Shown: positions 11,110 to 22,441, counted from the first letter of the stretch. The stretch is DNA of 64,000 nucleotides from Candidimonas nitroreducens (GCF_002209565.1 NZ_NJIH01000011.1:1-64000), one strand, 5' to 3'. Notes: generated from the letters alone by a model not told the origin. A program made the numbers and translations.

Positions 11110-11170
11110 GTCGCGGAAGGTTTTCCTGCATCATAACGAGTGAGACACTCGGCTAGGTGAAGCGAACAAA
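11110..11170 (+). ncRNA. Possible structured odhA (sucA) leader next to the ribosome site
   Basis: Immediately before odhA are a small hairpin GGAA-GGTT-TTCC and a 6-bp hairpin CGAGTG-AGA-CACTCG (11137-11151), followed by the ribosome-site-like AGGTGA and the ATG. A conserved sucA RNA motif in the 5' leader of sucA has been described for Burkholderiales. The position fits, but I cannot confirm the consensus by eye. Confidence 0.35.
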
Positions 11171-14041
11171 ATGTCATCGGAAACAGAACTCAAATCCAAC
11201 TCTTATCTATTCGGCAGTAATGCTCCTTACGTAGAAGAACTCTACGAGTCCTATCTGGACAATCCCGGCTCGGTCACCGACGCCTGGCGCGAGTACTTCG
11301 ACCAGCTCCAGCATCTGCCGGCTACCGATGGCCGCGAAATCACGCGCGACCAGGCTCACGCTCCCATCATCGAATCGTTTGCGCAGCGTGCCCGTGCCAA
11401 TGCCTTCGTCAGCCGCGCCCAGGAACCCGACCTGTCGGTCGCCAGCAAGCAGGTCAACGTCCAGTCGCTGATCGCCGCCTACCGTTCGCTGGGCTCGCGG
11501 GTCGCGCAGCTCGACCCGCTCAAGCGCCACGACCGCCCCGACATCCCCGAGCTCGACCCCAGCTTCTACGGGCTCGCCGAGGCCGACCTCGACCAGGTCT
11601 ATGCGGCCACCAATACCTATTTCACCAAAGCCGACACCATGACCATGCGCGACATGCTCAAGGCTTTGCGTGACACGTATTGCCGCGACGTGGGCGCCGA
11701 GTTCATGTATATATCCGACCCGGCCGCCAAGCGCTGGATCCAGGAACGCCTCGAATCCACCGGCGGCGTGCCCGCCTACACGCCCCAGGAAAAGCGCCAC
11801 ATCCTGCAGCAGCTTACCGAGTCCGAAGGCCTGGAACGCTTCCTGCATACCAAATACGTGGGGCAGAAGCGCTTCTCGCTGGAAGGCGGCGAAAGCTTCA
11901 TCGCCTCGATGGACGAGATCGTCAACCACGCCGGCGAGAACGGCGTGCAGGAACTGGTGGTCGGCATGGCCCACCGCGGCCGGCTCAACATGCTGGTCAA
12001 CATCATGGGCAAGATGCCCGGCGACCTGTTCGCCGAATTCGAGGGCAAGCATGCGCAGGGCCTGACCGACGGCGACGTCAAGTACCACAACGGCTTCTCC
12101 AGCGACTTGTCGACGCGCGGCGGCCCGGTGCACCTGTCGCTGGCTTTCAACCCCTCGCACCTGGAAATCGTCAACCCCGTGGTCGAAGGCAGCGTGCGCG
12201 CCCGTCAAGACCGGCGCGGCGACCAGGAAGGCCGCGAAGTCCTGCCCGTGCTGGTGCACGGCGACGCGGCTTTTGCCGGCCAGGGCGTGGTCATGGAAAC
12301 CCTCAACCTGGCTCAGACCCGCGGCTACGGCACCGGCGGCACGCTGCACATCGTCATCAACAACCAGATCGGTTTCACCACGTCCGATCCGCGCGACACC
12401 CGTTCCACGCTGTATTGCACCGACGTGGTCAAAATGATCGAAGCCCCGGTGTTCCACGTCAACGGCGACGATCCCGAGGCCGTGGTGTACGCCACCCGCC
12501 TGGCGCTGGACTACCGCCTGCAGTTCCACCACGACGTGGTGGTCGACATCGTCTGCTACCGCAAGCTGGGCCACAACGAGCAGGACACCCCGTCGCTGAC
12601 GCAGCCGCTCATGTACAAGAGCATCGGCAAGCACCCGGGCACCCGCAAGCTGTACGGCGACAAGCTGGTGGCCCAAGGCGTGCTGGCCGAAGGCGAACCC
12701 GACCAGATGGTCAAGGACTACCGCCAGCTCATGGAAGACGGCCAGCGCACCATCGAGCCGGTGCTCACCGACTTCAAGAGCAAGTATTCCACCGACTGGG
12801 CGCCGTTCCTCGGCGCCAAGTGGACCGACAACGCCGATACCGGCGTGCCCGTGGCCGAACTCACCCGCATCGGCGAGCGCATCACCACCGTTCCCGACAA
12901 CTTCACCGTCCATCCCCTGGTGCAGAAACTGCTGACCGACCGCCGCCACATGGCGCGCGGCGAACAGAAGCTCGACTGGGGCATGGGCGAGCACCTGGCT
13001 TTCGCCACGCTGGTGGCTTCGGGCTATCCCATACGCATCACGGGCCAGGATTCCGGCCGCGGCACCTTCTCGCACCGCCATGCCGTGCTGCACGACCAGA
13101 AGCGCGAGCGCTGGGACGACGGGGTGTACGTGCCCTTGCAGAACGTGTCGGAAGGCCAGGCGCCGTTCACCGTCATCGATTCGGTGCTGTCCGAAGAGGC
13201 GGTGCTGGGCTTCGAATACGGCTATGCCTCGGCCGAACCCAACACTCTCACCATCTGGGAAGCCCAGTTCGGCGACTTCGCTAACGGCGCCCAGGTGGTC
13301 ATCGACCAGTTCATCGCCTCGGGCGAAGCCAAGTGGGGCCGCCAGTGCGGCCTGACCCTGATGCTGCCGCACGGCTACGAAGGGCAGGGCCCCGAGCACT
13401 CGTCAGCGCGCATCGAGCGCTTCCTGCAGCTGTGCGCCGACAACAACATCCAGGCGGTGCAGCCCACCAACAGCGCGCAGATCTTCCACGTATTGCGGCG
13501 CCAGATGATCCGCCAGTTCCGCAAGCCGCTGATCCTGTTCACGCCCAAGTCGCTGCTGCGCAACAAAGACGCCGCTTCCGACCTGGCCGATCTGGCCAAC
13601 GGCCATTTCATGCCGGTGCTGGGCGAGCAAGACCCGTCCATCCAGGACGCCGAGGTCAAGCGCGTGCTGGCCTGCTCGGGCAAGGTCTACTACGACCTCG
13701 TGCATGCCCGCAAGGAAGCCGGGCGCGGCGACGTGGCCATCTTTCGCGTCGAGCAGCTCTATCCCTTCGCGCACAAGGCCTTCCAGGCCGAGCTGCAGAA
13801 ATATGCCAAGGCCAAGGAAGTCGTCTGGGTTCAGGACGAGCCGCAGAACCAGGGCGCCTGGTTCTACGTCCAGCATCATTTGTACGAGAACATGTCCGAA
13901 GGGCAGCGCCTGGGCTACGCCGGCCGTCCGCCTTCGGCTTCGCCCGCGGTGGGCTACCTGGCCAAGCACCAGGAGCAGCAGAAGGCCTTGATCGAAGCGG
14001 CCCTGGCCGCCAAGTTCAAGGGCTACATGCTTACGAAATAA
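11171..14041 (+). CDS. odhA: 2-oxoglutarate dehydrogenase E1 component
   Basis: Thiamine-diphosphate-dependent decarboxylase of the 2-oxoglutarate dehydrogenase complex (also called sucA), 956 residues. It starts with the family N-terminus [20 protein letters not shown]. Typical segments are [51 protein letters not shown], the ThDP-binding area [18 protein letters not shown], and ISGQDSGR-type [19 protein letters not shown]. The C-terminus is complete ([25 protein letters not shown]). It heads odhA-odhB-lpdA. Confidence 0.97.
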   Translation: MSSETELKSNSYLFGSNAPYVEELYESYLDNPGSVTDAWREYFDQLQHLPATDGREITRDQAHAPIIESFAQRARANAFVSRAQEPDLSVASKQVNVQSLIAAYRSLGSRVAQLDPLKRHDRPDIPELDPSFYGLAEADLDQVYAATNTYFTKADTMTMRDMLKALRDTYCRDVGAEFMYISDPAAKRWIQERLESTGGVPAYTPQEKRHILQQLTESEGLERFLHTKYVGQKRFSLEGGESFIASMDEIVNHAGENGVQELVVGMAHRGRLNMLVNIMGKMPGDLFAEFEGKHAQGLTDGDVKYHNGFSSDLSTRGGPVHLSLAFNPSHLEIVNPVVEGSVRARQDRRGDQEGREVLPVLVHGDAAFAGQGVVMETLNLAQTRGYGTGGTLHIVINNQIGFTTSDPRDTRSTLYCTDVVKMIEAPVFHVNGDDPEAVVYATRLALDYRLQFHHDVVVDIVCYRKLGHNEQDTPSLTQPLMYKSIGKHPGTRKLYGDKLVAQGVLAEGEPDQMVKDYRQLMEDGQRTIEPVLTDFKSKYSTDWAPFLGAKWTDNADTGVPVAELTRIGERITTVPDNFTVHPLVQKLLTDRRHMARGEQKLDWGMGEHLAFATLVASGYPIRITGQDSGRGTFSHRHAVLHDQKRERWDDGVYVPLQNVSEGQAPFTVIDSVLSEEAVLGFEYGYASAEPNTLTIWEAQFGDFANGAQVVIDQFIASGEAKWGRQCGLTLMLPHGYEGQGPEHSSARIERFLQLCADNNIQAVQPTNSAQIFHVLRRQMIRQFRKPLILFTPKSLLRNKDAASDLADLANGHFMPVLGEQDPSIQDAEVKRVLACSGKVYYDLVHARKEAGRGDVAIFRVEQLYPFAHKAFQAELQKYAKAKEVVWVQDEPQNQGAWFYVQHHLYENMSEGQRLGYAGRPPSASPAVGYLAKHQEQQKALIEAALAAKFKGYMLTK

Positions 14042-14073
14042 CCGAATACCTTCAAAATAACGGATTGAAAATC

Positions 14074-15288
14074 ATGGCTATTACTGACGTTGTCGTTCCC
14101 CAGCTTTCGGAATCCATCTCCGAGGCGACGCTGCTCACCTGGAAGAAACAGCCCGGGGAGGCTGTCGAGGCCGACGAAATCCTGATCGAAGTCGAGACCG
14201 ACAAGGTCGTGCTGGAAGTGCCCGCGCCGGCCTCCGGCGTGCTCAAGGAAATCGTCAAGGGCGACGGCAGCACCGTCACCGCCGGCGAAGTGCTGGCGCG
14301 CATCGATACCGATGCCAAGGCTGCCGCGGCGCCCGCCGCCGCACCCGAGGCGCCGGCTGCGGCGGCTCCCGCAGTGGCCGCCGCCGCAGCGCCCGCGCCG
14401 GCCGCCTCGGCCATCGCCTCGCCTGCCGCCGGCAAGATCCTGGCCGACAAGGGTGTGGATCCGGCCTCGGTAGAAGGCTCGGGCAGGGGCGGGCGCATCA
14501 CCAAGGGCGATGCCCTGGGTGCCGGCGCCGCTCCGGCGGCCAAGCCCGCGGCCGCGCCGGTCGCGCCTCCCACGCTGTCGCTCGACGGCCGCCCGGAACA
14601 GCGCGTGCCCATGAGCCGCCTGCGCGCCCGCGTCGCCGAGCGCCTGCTGCAGTCGCAATCGGAAAACGCCATCCTCACGACCTTCAACGAGGTCAGCATG
14701 CAAGGCGTCATGGATCTGCGCAGCAAGTACAAAGAAAAATTCGAAAAAGAACACGGCGTCAAGCTCGGCTTCATGTCCTTCTTCGTCAAGGCCGCCGTGG
14801 CCGCCCTCAAGAAGTACCCGGTGGTCAATGCCTCGGTCGACGGCAAGGACATCATCTACCACGGCTACTTCGACATCGGTATCGCGGTGGGCAGCCCACG
14901 CGGCCTGGTGGTGCCGATCCTGCGCAACGCCGACCAGATGTCCATCGCCGACATCGAAAAGCAGATCGCCGATTTCGGCGCGCGGGCGCGCGACGGCAAG
15001 CTGGGCCTAGAAGAACTTACCGGCGGCACCTTCTCCATTTCCAATGGTGGCGTGTTCGGCTCGATGCTTTCCACGCCTATCATCAATCCGCCGCAGGCGG
15101 CGATCCTGGGCATCCACGCCACCAAGGAACGCGCCGTGGTGGAAAACGGCCAGATCGTGATCCGTCCCATGAACTATCTGGCCCTGTCCTACGACCATCG
15201 GCTCATCGATGGCCGCGAGGCGGTGCTGGCGCTGGTCGCCATCAAAGAGGCGCTCGAGGATCCGCAGCGCCTGCTGCTCGAAGTCTAA
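14074..15288 (+). CDS. odhB: Dihydrolipoyllysine succinyltransferase (E2 of 2-oxoglutarate dehydrogenase)
   Basis: Transfers the succinyl group from lipoate to CoA. From the ATG at 14074 it is 404 residues; the open frame upstream is an odhA shadow. The order is a lipoyl domain (residues 1-80, lipoylated Lys44 in [10 protein letters not shown]), a long Ala/Pro linker (about 85-120), a peripheral subunit-binding domain ([33 protein letters not shown]), a second Ala/Pro linker, and the catalytic domain ending in [12 protein letters not shown] with the active-site His. It begins 32 bases after odhA. Confidence 0.97.
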   Translation: MAITDVVVPQLSESISEATLLTWKKQPGEAVEADEILIEVETDKVVLEVPAPASGVLKEIVKGDGSTVTAGEVLARIDTDAKAAAAPAAAPEAPAAAAPAVAAAAAPAPAASAIASPAAGKILADKGVDPASVEGSGRGGRITKGDALGAGAAPAAKPAAAPVAPPTLSLDGRPEQRVPMSRLRARVAERLLQSQSENAILTTFNEVSMQGVMDLRSKYKEKFEKEHGVKLGFMSFFVKAAVAALKKYPVVNASVDGKDIIYHGYFDIGIAVGSPRGLVVPILRNADQMSIADIEKQIADFGARARDGKLGLEELTGGTFSISNGGVFGSMLSTPIINPPQAAILGIHATKERAVVENGQIVIRPMNYLALSYDHRLIDGREAVLALVAIKEALEDPQRLLLEV

Positions 15289-15438
15289 GCAGCCGTTATC
15301 AGGCGGCGCCGTGCGGCCCCGTAGCGGGGCGCGGCGCTTCGCCGGCGCGGCCCGCCCTAGGCCGCCCGCGCCGGTGCGCGCCAGCGCCGGCCCTTGCGCA
15401 CCCATCGTGCGCTTCCATCCATACAGCGAGTAAACAAC

Positions 15439-16866
15439 ATGGCTAAACAATTCGACGTAGTCGTCATCGGCGCCGGGCCGGGCGGGTACATAGCCGCCAT
15501 CCGCGCGGCCCAGCTGGGCATGAGCGTGGCGTGCATAGATGCCTGGACTACCGGCGACGGCAAGCCGGCGCCCGGCGGCACCTGCACCAACGTGGGCTGC
15601 ATTCCCTCCAAGGCGCTGCTGCAGTCTTCCGAGCACTACGAGCAGGCCACGCAACACTTCGCCGAGCACGGCATCGAGATCAAGGGCGCCACGCTCAAGC
15701 TCGACACGCTGCTGGGCCGCAAGAACAACGTGGTCAAGCAGAACAACGACGGCATTCTGTATCTGTTCAAGAAGAACAAAGTCACGTTCTTTCATGGCAT
15801 GGGCTCTTTCGCCGCCCAGGTCGATGGCGGCTGGTCGATCAAGGTGTCGGGCGCTTCCGACGAAGACCTGGTGGCGCGCCACGTCATCGTCGCCACGGGT
15901 TCCTCGCCGCGGGCACTGCCCGGCGCCCCCTATGACGAGAAGCAGATCCTGTCCAACGACGGCGCCCTGGCCATACCGGAAGTGCCGAAGAAGCTGGGCG
16001 TGATCGGTGCCGGCGTGATCGGCCTGGAACTGGGCAGCGTGTGGCGCCGCCTGGGCGCCGAGGTCACGATCCTTGAAGCCCTGCCCGAATTCCTGTCGGT
16101 GGCCGACCAGCAGGTCGCCAAAGAAGCGCAGAAGGCTTTCGCCAAGCAAGGCCTGGCCATCCACACCGGCGTGAAGATCGGCGAGGTCAAGACTGCGGCG
16201 CGCAACGTCACGGTCGTGTATACCGATGCCTCCGGCGCCGACCAGAAGCTGGTGGTCGACAAGCTCATCGTTTCTATTGGCCGCGTGCCCCGCACCGAAG
16301 GCCTGGGCGCCGAGGTGGTTGGCCTGAAGCTGGACGAGCGTGGCTTCGTCGCGGTCGACGAAGACTGCCGCAGCAACCTGCCCAATGTCTGGGCGGTGGG
16401 CGACGTGGTGCGCGGGCCCATGCTGGCCCACAAGGCCGAGGAAGAGGGCGTGGCCGTAGCCGAACGCATCGCCGGCCAGCATGGCCACGTGAATTTCGGC
16501 ACCATTCCCTCGGTTATTTACACCTCGCCGGAAATCGCCTGGGTCGGCAAGAACGAGCAGCAGCTCAAGACCGAAGGCCGCGAGTACAAGGCCGGCAGCT
16601 TCCCGTTCCTGGCCAACGGCCGTGCCCGCGCCCTGGGCGACACCACCGGCTTCGTCAAGATCCTGGCCGATGCCAAGACCGACGAGGTGCTGGGCGTGCA
16701 CATCATCGGGCCGGTGGCCTCCGAGCTGATCTCCGAAGCGGTAACCATCATGGAGTTCCGCGGTGCGGCCGAGGACATCGCGCGCATCTGCCATGCCCAC
16801 CCGACCCTGTCCGAGGCCGTCAAGGAAGCAGCCCTGGCGGTGGACAAGCGGGCGTTGAACTTCTGA
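15439..16866 (+). CDS. lpdA: Dihydrolipoamide dehydrogenase (E3)
   Basis: Reoxidises dihydrolipoamide with NAD. From the ATG at 15439 ([27 protein letters not shown]) it is 475 residues, the normal length. It shows the FAD fold GAGPGGY (about residues 11-17), the redox disulfide in [16 protein letters not shown], the NAD-binding [22 protein letters not shown], and the C-terminal His-Glu pair in [10 protein letters not shown]. It is third in the odh operon, after a 150-bp GC-rich spacer with imperfect hairpins, so expression may be partly uncoupled. It could also serve pyruvate dehydrogenase. Confidence 0.96.
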   Translation: MAKQFDVVVIGAGPGGYIAAIRAAQLGMSVACIDAWTTGDGKPAPGGTCTNVGCIPSKALLQSSEHYEQATQHFAEHGIEIKGATLKLDTLLGRKNNVVKQNNDGILYLFKKNKVTFFHGMGSFAAQVDGGWSIKVSGASDEDLVARHVIVATGSSPRALPGAPYDEKQILSNDGALAIPEVPKKLGVIGAGVIGLELGSVWRRLGAEVTILEALPEFLSVADQQVAKEAQKAFAKQGLAIHTGVKIGEVKTAARNVTVVYTDASGADQKLVVDKLIVSIGRVPRTEGLGAEVVGLKLDERGFVAVDEDCRSNLPNVWAVGDVVRGPMLAHKAEEEGVAVAERIAGQHGHVNFGTIPSVIYTSPEIAWVGKNEQQLKTEGREYKAGSFPFLANGRARALGDTTGFVKILADAKTDEVLGVHIIGPVASELISEAVTIMEFRGAAEDIARICHAHPTLSEAVKEAALAVDKRALNF

Positions 16867-16892
16867 ACCGCCTCATGCCGTAGCGGCGCCAG

Positions 16893-16928
16893 TGTGAACA
16901 GGGCGGACTCGAGTCCGCCCTGTTCACA
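16893..16928. terminator. 36-bp perfect palindrome after lpdA
   Basis: Two perfect 18-base arms meet at ACTCGAGT, 27 bases past the lpdA stop. It would form a very stable hairpin but has no T run after it. A terminator, RNA-stability stem or protein site are all possible; a terminator is most likely from position. Confidence 0.55.
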
Positions 16929-17031
16929 TGCGCGCCCGCGGCGATCCGGCCTGCTGTTTGGCCAGCCGGACGACCATCGGTCGCGCAGGCACTAAAATCC
17001 GGCAAGCCCATATCCCCTATCCCCGAATCCC

Positions 17032-18123
17032 ATGAACGTACGCGAGTATTACCAGCAGGCGCTGGCCCAACACGGCTACCGGCCCGACGCGGCGCAGCTG
17101 GCCGCGGTCGAGCGCCTGCAGCGCTATTACGATGACTGGGTGGCATACCGGCGGGCGCGCTCCACACGGCTCAAGCGCATGTTCAATCATCCGGTGGTGC
17201 CGCGCGGCGTCTACCTGTGGGGCGACGTGGGGCGCGGCAAGAGCTTCCTGATGGACGCCTTCTACCTGACCGTGCCGGTCAAGCGCAAGACGCGCCTGCA
17301 CTTCCACGAGTTCATGCAGGGCGTGCACCGCGAGCTGGAAGAGGTCAAGGGCCGGGAAAACCCACTGGACGAAGTGGCTAGGCGCGTGGCGCGCCGCTAT
17401 CGCCTGATCTGCTTCGACGAGTTCCACGTGTCGGACATTGCCGACGCGATGATCCTGTACCGGCTGCTGCTGCGCCTGTTCGAGTTCGGCACATCGTTCG
17501 TGATGACTTCCAACTACGAGCCGTCGACCCTGTATCCCGACGGCCTGCAGCGCGAGCGCCTGCTGCCGGCCATCGAGCTGATCCGCAAGCGCATGGACGT
17601 CCTCAACGTCGATGGCGGTGTGGACTACCGCCGCCTTACGCTGCAGCAGCTGCGCATGTACCATACCCCCATCACCCCCGAGACCAACGCCGAGCTGCGC
17701 CGGGCCTTCGAGAGCCTGTCGGACACCGCGCCGCTGGATCCGGTCATTACCGTGGCCAAGCGCGAACTGCGGGCCATTGCGCTCAGCGGCAGCGTGGCCT
17801 GGTTCGATTTCGCCACGCTGTGCGGCGGCCCGCGCTCGCAGATCGATTACCTGGAACTGGCCAGCCGCTTCCACACCGTGATCCTGTCGGACGTGCCTTG
17901 CATGGGCCCGCGCCATGCTTCCGAGGCACGGCGTTTTACCTGGCTCGTCGACGTGTTCTATGATCACAGGATCAAGCTGATCATCTCGGCCGAGTGCGAG
18001 CCCGACCAGCTCTACACGCATGGCGCGCTGGCCCACGAATTCGTGCGCACCGTCTCCCGCATCATGGAGATGCAGTCGCCCGAATACCTGCAGGCCGAGC
18101 GCCGCCAGGCCGCCACGCTTTAG
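17032..18123 (+). CDS. zapE: Cell division protein ZapE / AFG1-like ATPase
   Basis: P-loop ATPase of the AFG1/ZapE family, linked to Z-ring behaviour in Proteobacteria. The 363 residues show Walker A GDVGRGKS (residues 64-71), Walker B ICFDEFHVSD, a sensor-like FVMTSNYEPSTLYPDGLQRERLLPAI, and the family C-terminus ending RTVSRIMEMQS. It is monocistronic between lpdA and trpS. Confidence 0.92.
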   Translation: MNVREYYQQALAQHGYRPDAAQLAAVERLQRYYDDWVAYRRARSTRLKRMFNHPVVPRGVYLWGDVGRGKSFLMDAFYLTVPVKRKTRLHFHEFMQGVHRELEEVKGRENPLDEVARRVARRYRLICFDEFHVSDIADAMILYRLLLRLFEFGTSFVMTSNYEPSTLYPDGLQRERLLPAIELIRKRMDVLNVDGGVDYRRLTLQQLRMYHTPITPETNAELRRAFESLSDTAPLDPVITVAKRELRAIALSGSVAWFDFATLCGGPRSQIDYLELASRFHTVILSDVPCMGPRHASEARRFTWLVDVFYDHRIKLIISAECEPDQLYTHGALAHEFVRTVSRIMEMQSPEYLQAERRQAATL

Positions 18124-18135
18124 GGGCTGTTCATG

Positions 18136-18162
18136 CTAAAAGGGGTGCGGCTTCCCTTTTAG
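18136..18162. terminator. Hairpin after zapE
   Basis: CTAAAAGGG / CCCTTTTAG form a 9-bp stem with a 9-base loop, 12 bases past the zapE stop. The T-rich right arm makes a weak intrinsic terminator plausible. Confidence 0.5.
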
Positions 18163-18253
18163 TGTAAATAGGCCTCACCCAAGCTGGACGCCGCCAAGGC
18201 CCGCGCCTTTGCCGCATCCGTCTCACGATTCAACCACTGCTGACACACCCGCC

Positions 18254-19588
18254 ATGAACACCCGCGTATTGACAGGCATTACCACCTCCGGCACTCCCCA
18301 TCTGGGCAATTATGCGGGGGCCATACGTCCGTCCATACGCGCCAGCACGCAGGCCGGCGTAGACGCCTTCTACTTCCTGGCCGACTACCACGCGCTGATC
18401 AAGTGCGACGACCCGCAGCGCATCGCGCGCTCGCGCCTGGAAATCGCCGCCACCTGGATCGCCGCGGGGCTGGACGCGGAGCGCGTCACCTTTTACCGCC
18501 AGTCCGACTTGCCCGAGATTCCCGAGCTGTGCTGGATGCTGACTTGCGTCACGGCCAAGGGCCTGATGAACCGCGCGCATGCCTACAAGGCCTCGGTCGA
18601 CCAGAACCTGCTCAAGCAGGTCGACCCGGACGACGGCGTCACCATGGGGCTGTTCTCGTATCCGATCCTGATGGCGGCCGACATCCTGATGTTCAATGCC
18701 CACAAGGTACCGGTGGGGCGCGACCAGATCCAGCACCTGGAAATGACGCGCGACATCGCGCAGCGCTTCAACCATCTGTACGGCGGCGACTACTTCGTGC
18801 TGCCCGAGGTGCAGATCGAGGAAGACGTGGCGACCCTGCCGGGGCTGGACGGGCGCAAGATGTCCAAGAGCTACGACAACACCATTCCTCTGTTCGAGGG
18901 CGGCGCCGGCGCGCTGCGCGCCGCGGTCATGCGCATCGTCACCGATTCGCGTGCGCCGGGCGAGCCCAAGGACGCGGAAGGCTCTCATCTGTACACGATC
19001 TACCGCGCCTTCGCCAGCCCGGCGGAGGCGGCGCAGTTCCGCACGCAGCTCGAGCAAGGCCTGGGCTGGGGTGATGCCAAGCAGCTGCTGTGCGAGCGCC
19101 TGGAACAGGAACTCGCCCCCATGCGCGAGCGCTATGCCGAACTGATGGCCAGGCCCGAGCGCATCGAAGATATTCTGCAGGCCGGCGCCGCCAAGGCGCG
19201 CAAGCTGTCCGCGCCCTTCATGGCGCGGCTGCGCGAGGCGGTGGGGCTGCGTGCCGCCGCAAAGCCGGCCGGCAAGGGTGCGTCCGCCAAGGGTAAGGGC
19301 GCGGCCGGCGGCAAGGCGCGCTTCGTCAGTTTCCGCGACGAGCAGGGCCTGTTCCGCTTCCGCCTGCTGGGCACCGAGGGGCAGGAGCTGCTGCTGTCGG
19401 AATCTTTCGCCGACCCCAAGGCCGCGGGCCGCGCCGTGCAAGCCCTGCGCAGCGGTGTGCTGGACGAACTGCTGAGCCTGGAGGGCCAGTCGGCGGCGCT
19501 GAGCGTCGACGGCCGCGTGGTGGCGCGCCTGGCGGCAGAGCATTTGCCGCAGTTGCGCGGCGCCCTGGCCGAGCTGGCCGCGCAATAA
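18254..19588 (+). CDS. trpS: Tryptophan--tRNA ligase
   Basis: Charges tRNA-Trp. The frame is open from a TTG at 18209, but the conserved N-terminus [20 protein letters not shown] starts at the ATG at 18254, giving 444 residues. The class I HIGH-like motif is TPHLGNY and the KMSKS motif is [14 protein letters not shown]. The sequence is longer than E. coli TrpRS (334) because of a C-terminal extension after about residue 345: a short Ala/Lys/Gly linker, then [30 protein letters not shown]. That looks like a small added domain. Confidence 0.94.
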   Translation: MNTRVLTGITTSGTPHLGNYAGAIRPSIRASTQAGVDAFYFLADYHALIKCDDPQRIARSRLEIAATWIAAGLDAERVTFYRQSDLPEIPELCWMLTCVTAKGLMNRAHAYKASVDQNLLKQVDPDDGVTMGLFSYPILMAADILMFNAHKVPVGRDQIQHLEMTRDIAQRFNHLYGGDYFVLPEVQIEEDVATLPGLDGRKMSKSYDNTIPLFEGGAGALRAAVMRIVTDSRAPGEPKDAEGSHLYTIYRAFASPAEAAQFRTQLEQGLGWGDAKQLLCERLEQELAPMRERYAELMARPERIEDILQAGAAKARKLSAPFMARLREAVGLRAAAKPAGKGASAKGKGAAGGKARFVSFRDEQGLFRFRLLGTEGQELLLSESFADPKAAGRAVQALRSGVLDELLSLEGQSAALSVDGRVVARLAAEHLPQLRGALAELAAQ

Positions 19589-19706
19589 GGGCAGGGCGGC
19601 GGTGCCTGCCAGAAACGGTTCCAGGCTCGCCAGGCTGGTGAGTCTGTCGTCGTGTAGGGTCAAGATCATTTCCCGATGACGGACGATCCGTCCCCTACGC
19701 TCCAGA

Positions 19707-19760
19707 CTCATCTGATGTTGGAATCGCGTAGCCCCGCTCAGGCTCATCTGATATTGGATA
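19707..19760. repeat. Imperfect 18-bp direct repeat in the trpS/fbpA spacer
   Basis: CTCATCTGATGTTGGAAT (19707-19724) and CTCATCTGATATTGGATA (19743-19760) are spaced by 36 bp, in the 251-bp spacer before fbpA. Function is unknown. Confidence 0.6.
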
Positions 19761-19799
19761 AGGCTGGTATTTGACGCCATGCCGCGGCGGTGAAATAAT

Positions 19800-19818
19800 C
19801 AAAACGAAAATCATTCTC
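19800..19818 (+). promoter_or_regulatory. Fur box upstream of fbpA
   Basis: CAAAACGAAAATCATTCTC matches the 19-bp Fur consensus at 14 of 19 positions, including the AATCATT core. It lies 21 bases before the fbpA start. It predicts iron-repressed expression of the downstream importer. Confidence 0.75.
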
Positions 19819-19839
19819 ACGATCAAGAGTGCTAATCCC

Positions 19840-20844
19840 ATGAACATACTTTCCAGTAAATTCTGGGCGGCTGCGTCTTTTTCAGCTGCTGCCATCTTCG
19901 GTGCCCAGGCGGGCGCACAAACCCTGGTGATGTACAACGGCCAACACAAGGTTACGGCCAAGGGCGCGGTTCAGGCTTTCGAGAAAGCCACCGGCATCAA
20001 GATCGAATTGCGCAACGGTTCCAGTTCGCAACTGGCCAATCTGCTGATCGAGGAAGGCGCGAAGACGCCAGCCGATTTGTTCTATGCCGAAGAAACCCCG
20101 CCGTTGGCGGCGCTGGCCGAGAAAGGGCTGCTGTCGCCCATAGACCCGAAGACCCTGGCGCTGTTGCCGGGCGACTACCACGCCAAGAACGGCGACTGGA
20201 TGGCCACTTCGGCGCGCACGCGCGTGGTGGCTTACGACAAGGCCAAGCTCAAGCCCAGCCAGCTCGAATCCTCGGTGCTGAACTATGCCACCGCAAAGTG
20301 GGCCGGCAAGATCGGTTTCGTGCCCACCAGCGGCGCGTTCCAGGAACAGGTGGTGGCCATCGCCAAGCTCAAGGGGCGCGATGCCGCGCTGGCCTGGCTC
20401 AAAGGCCTGAAGAAATACGGCAAGGTCTACAACAAGAACATGGCGGCGCTGCAAGGCGTCGAACGCGGCGAAGTCGAAGTTTCTCTCATCAACAACTATT
20501 ACTGGTACGCGCTGGCCAAAGAAAAGGGCGCCAAGAACATGCATTCGGCGCTGGACTATATCGGGCATAAAGACCCGGGCGCACTCGTCACGTTCTCGGG
20601 CATAGGCGTGCTCAAGGCCAGCAAGCACCAGGAACTCGCGCAGAAATTCGTGGCCTGGCTCGCCAGCCCCGAGGGCCAGCGCAACATCGTCAGCGACGTG
20701 GCCGAATACCCGGTCAACCACAGCATCAAGTCGCCGTTCGATCTGAAGCCCTTCAGCGAGCTCGATCCCCCGGCGGTGTCGCCCGCCGACCTGGGCGACG
20801 CGCACGAGGCCACCGAGCTGATCCGCGAGGCCGGCCTCAGCTGA
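19840..20844 (+). CDS. fbpA: Ferric iron ABC transporter substrate-binding protein
   Basis: Periplasmic Fe(III)-binding protein of the FbpA/IdiA type. It is 334 residues from the ATG at 19840, with a signal peptide (KFWAAASFSAAAIFGAQAGAQ, cleavage near AGAQ). The mature part begins TLVMYNGQHKVTAKGAVQAFEKATGIKIE. The adjacent tyrosines of the iron site are seen in LINNYYWYALAKE. The Fur box upstream and the permease and ATPase genes downstream support iron as substrate. Confidence 0.92.
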   Translation: MNILSSKFWAAASFSAAAIFGAQAGAQTLVMYNGQHKVTAKGAVQAFEKATGIKIELRNGSSSQLANLLIEEGAKTPADLFYAEETPPLAALAEKGLLSPIDPKTLALLPGDYHAKNGDWMATSARTRVVAYDKAKLKPSQLESSVLNYATAKWAGKIGFVPTSGAFQEQVVAIAKLKGRDAALAWLKGLKKYGKVYNKNMAALQGVERGEVEVSLINNYYWYALAKEKGAKNMHSALDYIGHKDPGALVTFSGIGVLKASKHQELAQKFVAWLASPEGQRNIVSDVAEYPVNHSIKSPFDLKPFSELDPPAVSPADLGDAHEATELIREAGLS

Positions 20845-20866
20845 TTAATCCAAATGGCTTGATCCC

Positions 20867-22441
20867 ATGGTGGCCCAGACAATCGCGGCGGCCTGGCGCA
20901 GCTGCGGTTACGCAAGGCGCTCGGGCCGCCTGCCTTCTTTCTGGCATAGTGTCGTCATCGCGCTGGTGCTGACGGCCGTTTGCCTGCCTTTCCTGTATGT
21001 CATCTGGCGTGCCGGGCAGGTGGGCTTTACGCGCGGCTTCGACCTGCTGTGGCGGCCGCGTGTCGCACAACTGCTGTTCAACACCGTTGCGCTGATGGTG
21101 TCGGTCACCGCCGCCACGGTGCTGCTGGGTGCCGGCGCGGCCTGGTGCGTAGAGCGCACCGATCTGCCGGGGCGCCAGGCCTGGGCGGTGCTGTTCAGCA
21201 TGCCGTTAAGTATCCCGGCCTTTGTCGGCAGCTATACCTGGGTGTCCATCAGTCCGATCTTCGAAGGCTATGGCGGCGCGGTGCTGATCCTGACCCTGGC
21301 CACTTATCCGCTGGTGTATTTGCCGGTATCGGCCGCGCTGCGGGGGCTCGATCCGGCGCTGGAAGAGGTCAGCCAATCGCTCGGCCGCAACCGCTGGCAG
21401 ACTTTCTGGCGAGTGGTGCTGCCGCAACTGAAGCCCGCGCTGGGCGCCGGCGCGCTGCTGGTCAGCCTGCACATGCTGGCCGAATTCGGCGCGCTGGCCC
21501 TGCTGCGCTACCAGACCTTCACCACCGCCATCTTCGAAGAATACGAGCTGGAATTCAGCAATGCCTCGGCCGCGCTGCTGGCATTCGTGCTGCTGCTGCT
21601 GTGCGTGCCGCTGATCGTGTTCGAGCTGCGGGTGCGTGGCGGCGTGCGCCTGGCCAAGGTGGGCAAGGGCGCGCGCCGGCCGGTAACCCGCGTGCCCCTG
21701 GGGCGCTGGCGCTGGCCGGTGCTGGGTGTTTTTACGGCACTGATGACGGCGGCGCTGCTGGTGCCGCTGGGCACGCTGGCCTACTGGCTGACGCATGGCA
21801 CTTCGGCCGGCATCGACTGGGGCAGCCTGCTGGAATCCACCGGCGATTCACTGTCCTTGTCGCTGGCCGGCGCGCTGTGCACGGTGCTGTGCACCGTGCC
21901 CCTGGTGCTGGCCGCCATGCGCTACAAGGCCTTGTTCGGCGACTGGCTGGATCGCATTCCGTATGTGGTGCATGCCTTGCCGGGGCTGGTGATCGCGCTA
22001 TCCCTGGCGTTTTTCTCCATTACTTATGTCTCGTGGGCCTACCAGAGCTGGCTGCTGATCCTGGTGGCCTATGTGGTGCTGTACCTGCCCCTGGCCCAGG
22101 CCTCGGTGCGCGCCGCGCTGGAGCAGCTGCCCACCAGCCTCGAGGACGTGGGCCGCGCCCTGGGCCACAGCCCCTGGTCGGTTTTCTGTAAAATCACGCT
22201 GCCCTGCATCGCGCCCGGCGTGGCGGCCGGCGGCGCCCTGGTGTTCCTGCAGCTCATGAAAGAACTGACGGCAACGCTGATCCTCGCGCCCATCGGCGTC
22301 GATACGCTGTCGATGCAGGTCTGGTCGGAGACCAATAATTCCGCCTTCGCCGCGGCCGCGCCGTACGCCGCCGTACTCATACTCATTTCCGGCATACCCG
22401 TGCATATCCTGCGCAAGGCCGTCTACTTCGATGCGCAATGA
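20867..22441 (+). CDS. fbpB: Ferric iron ABC transporter permease
   Basis: Inner-membrane permease with two fused permease halves (524 residues, about 12 hydrophobic helices). Each half has an EAA-type loop: EEVSQSLGRNRWQTFWRVVLPQLKPAL in the first and EDVGRALGHSPWSVFCKITLPCIAPG in the second. It starts at the ATG at 20867, 22 bases after fbpA, and its end overlaps the start of fbpC. Confidence 0.92.
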   Translation: MVAQTIAAAWRSCGYARRSGRLPSFWHSVVIALVLTAVCLPFLYVIWRAGQVGFTRGFDLLWRPRVAQLLFNTVALMVSVTAATVLLGAGAAWCVERTDLPGRQAWAVLFSMPLSIPAFVGSYTWVSISPIFEGYGGAVLILTLATYPLVYLPVSAALRGLDPALEEVSQSLGRNRWQTFWRVVLPQLKPALGAGALLVSLHMLAEFGALALLRYQTFTTAIFEEYELEFSNASAALLAFVLLLLCVPLIVFELRVRGGVRLAKVGKGARRPVTRVPLGRWRWPVLGVFTALMTAALLVPLGTLAYWLTHGTSAGIDWGSLLESTGDSLSLSLAGALCTVLCTVPLVLAAMRYKALFGDWLDRIPYVVHALPGLVIALSLAFFSITYVSWAYQSWLLILVAYVVLYLPLAQASVRAALEQLPTSLEDVGRALGHSPWSVFCKITLPCIAPGVAAGGALVFLQLMKELTATLILAPIGVDTLSMQVWSETNNSAFAAAAPYAAVLILISGIPVHILRKAVYFDAQ

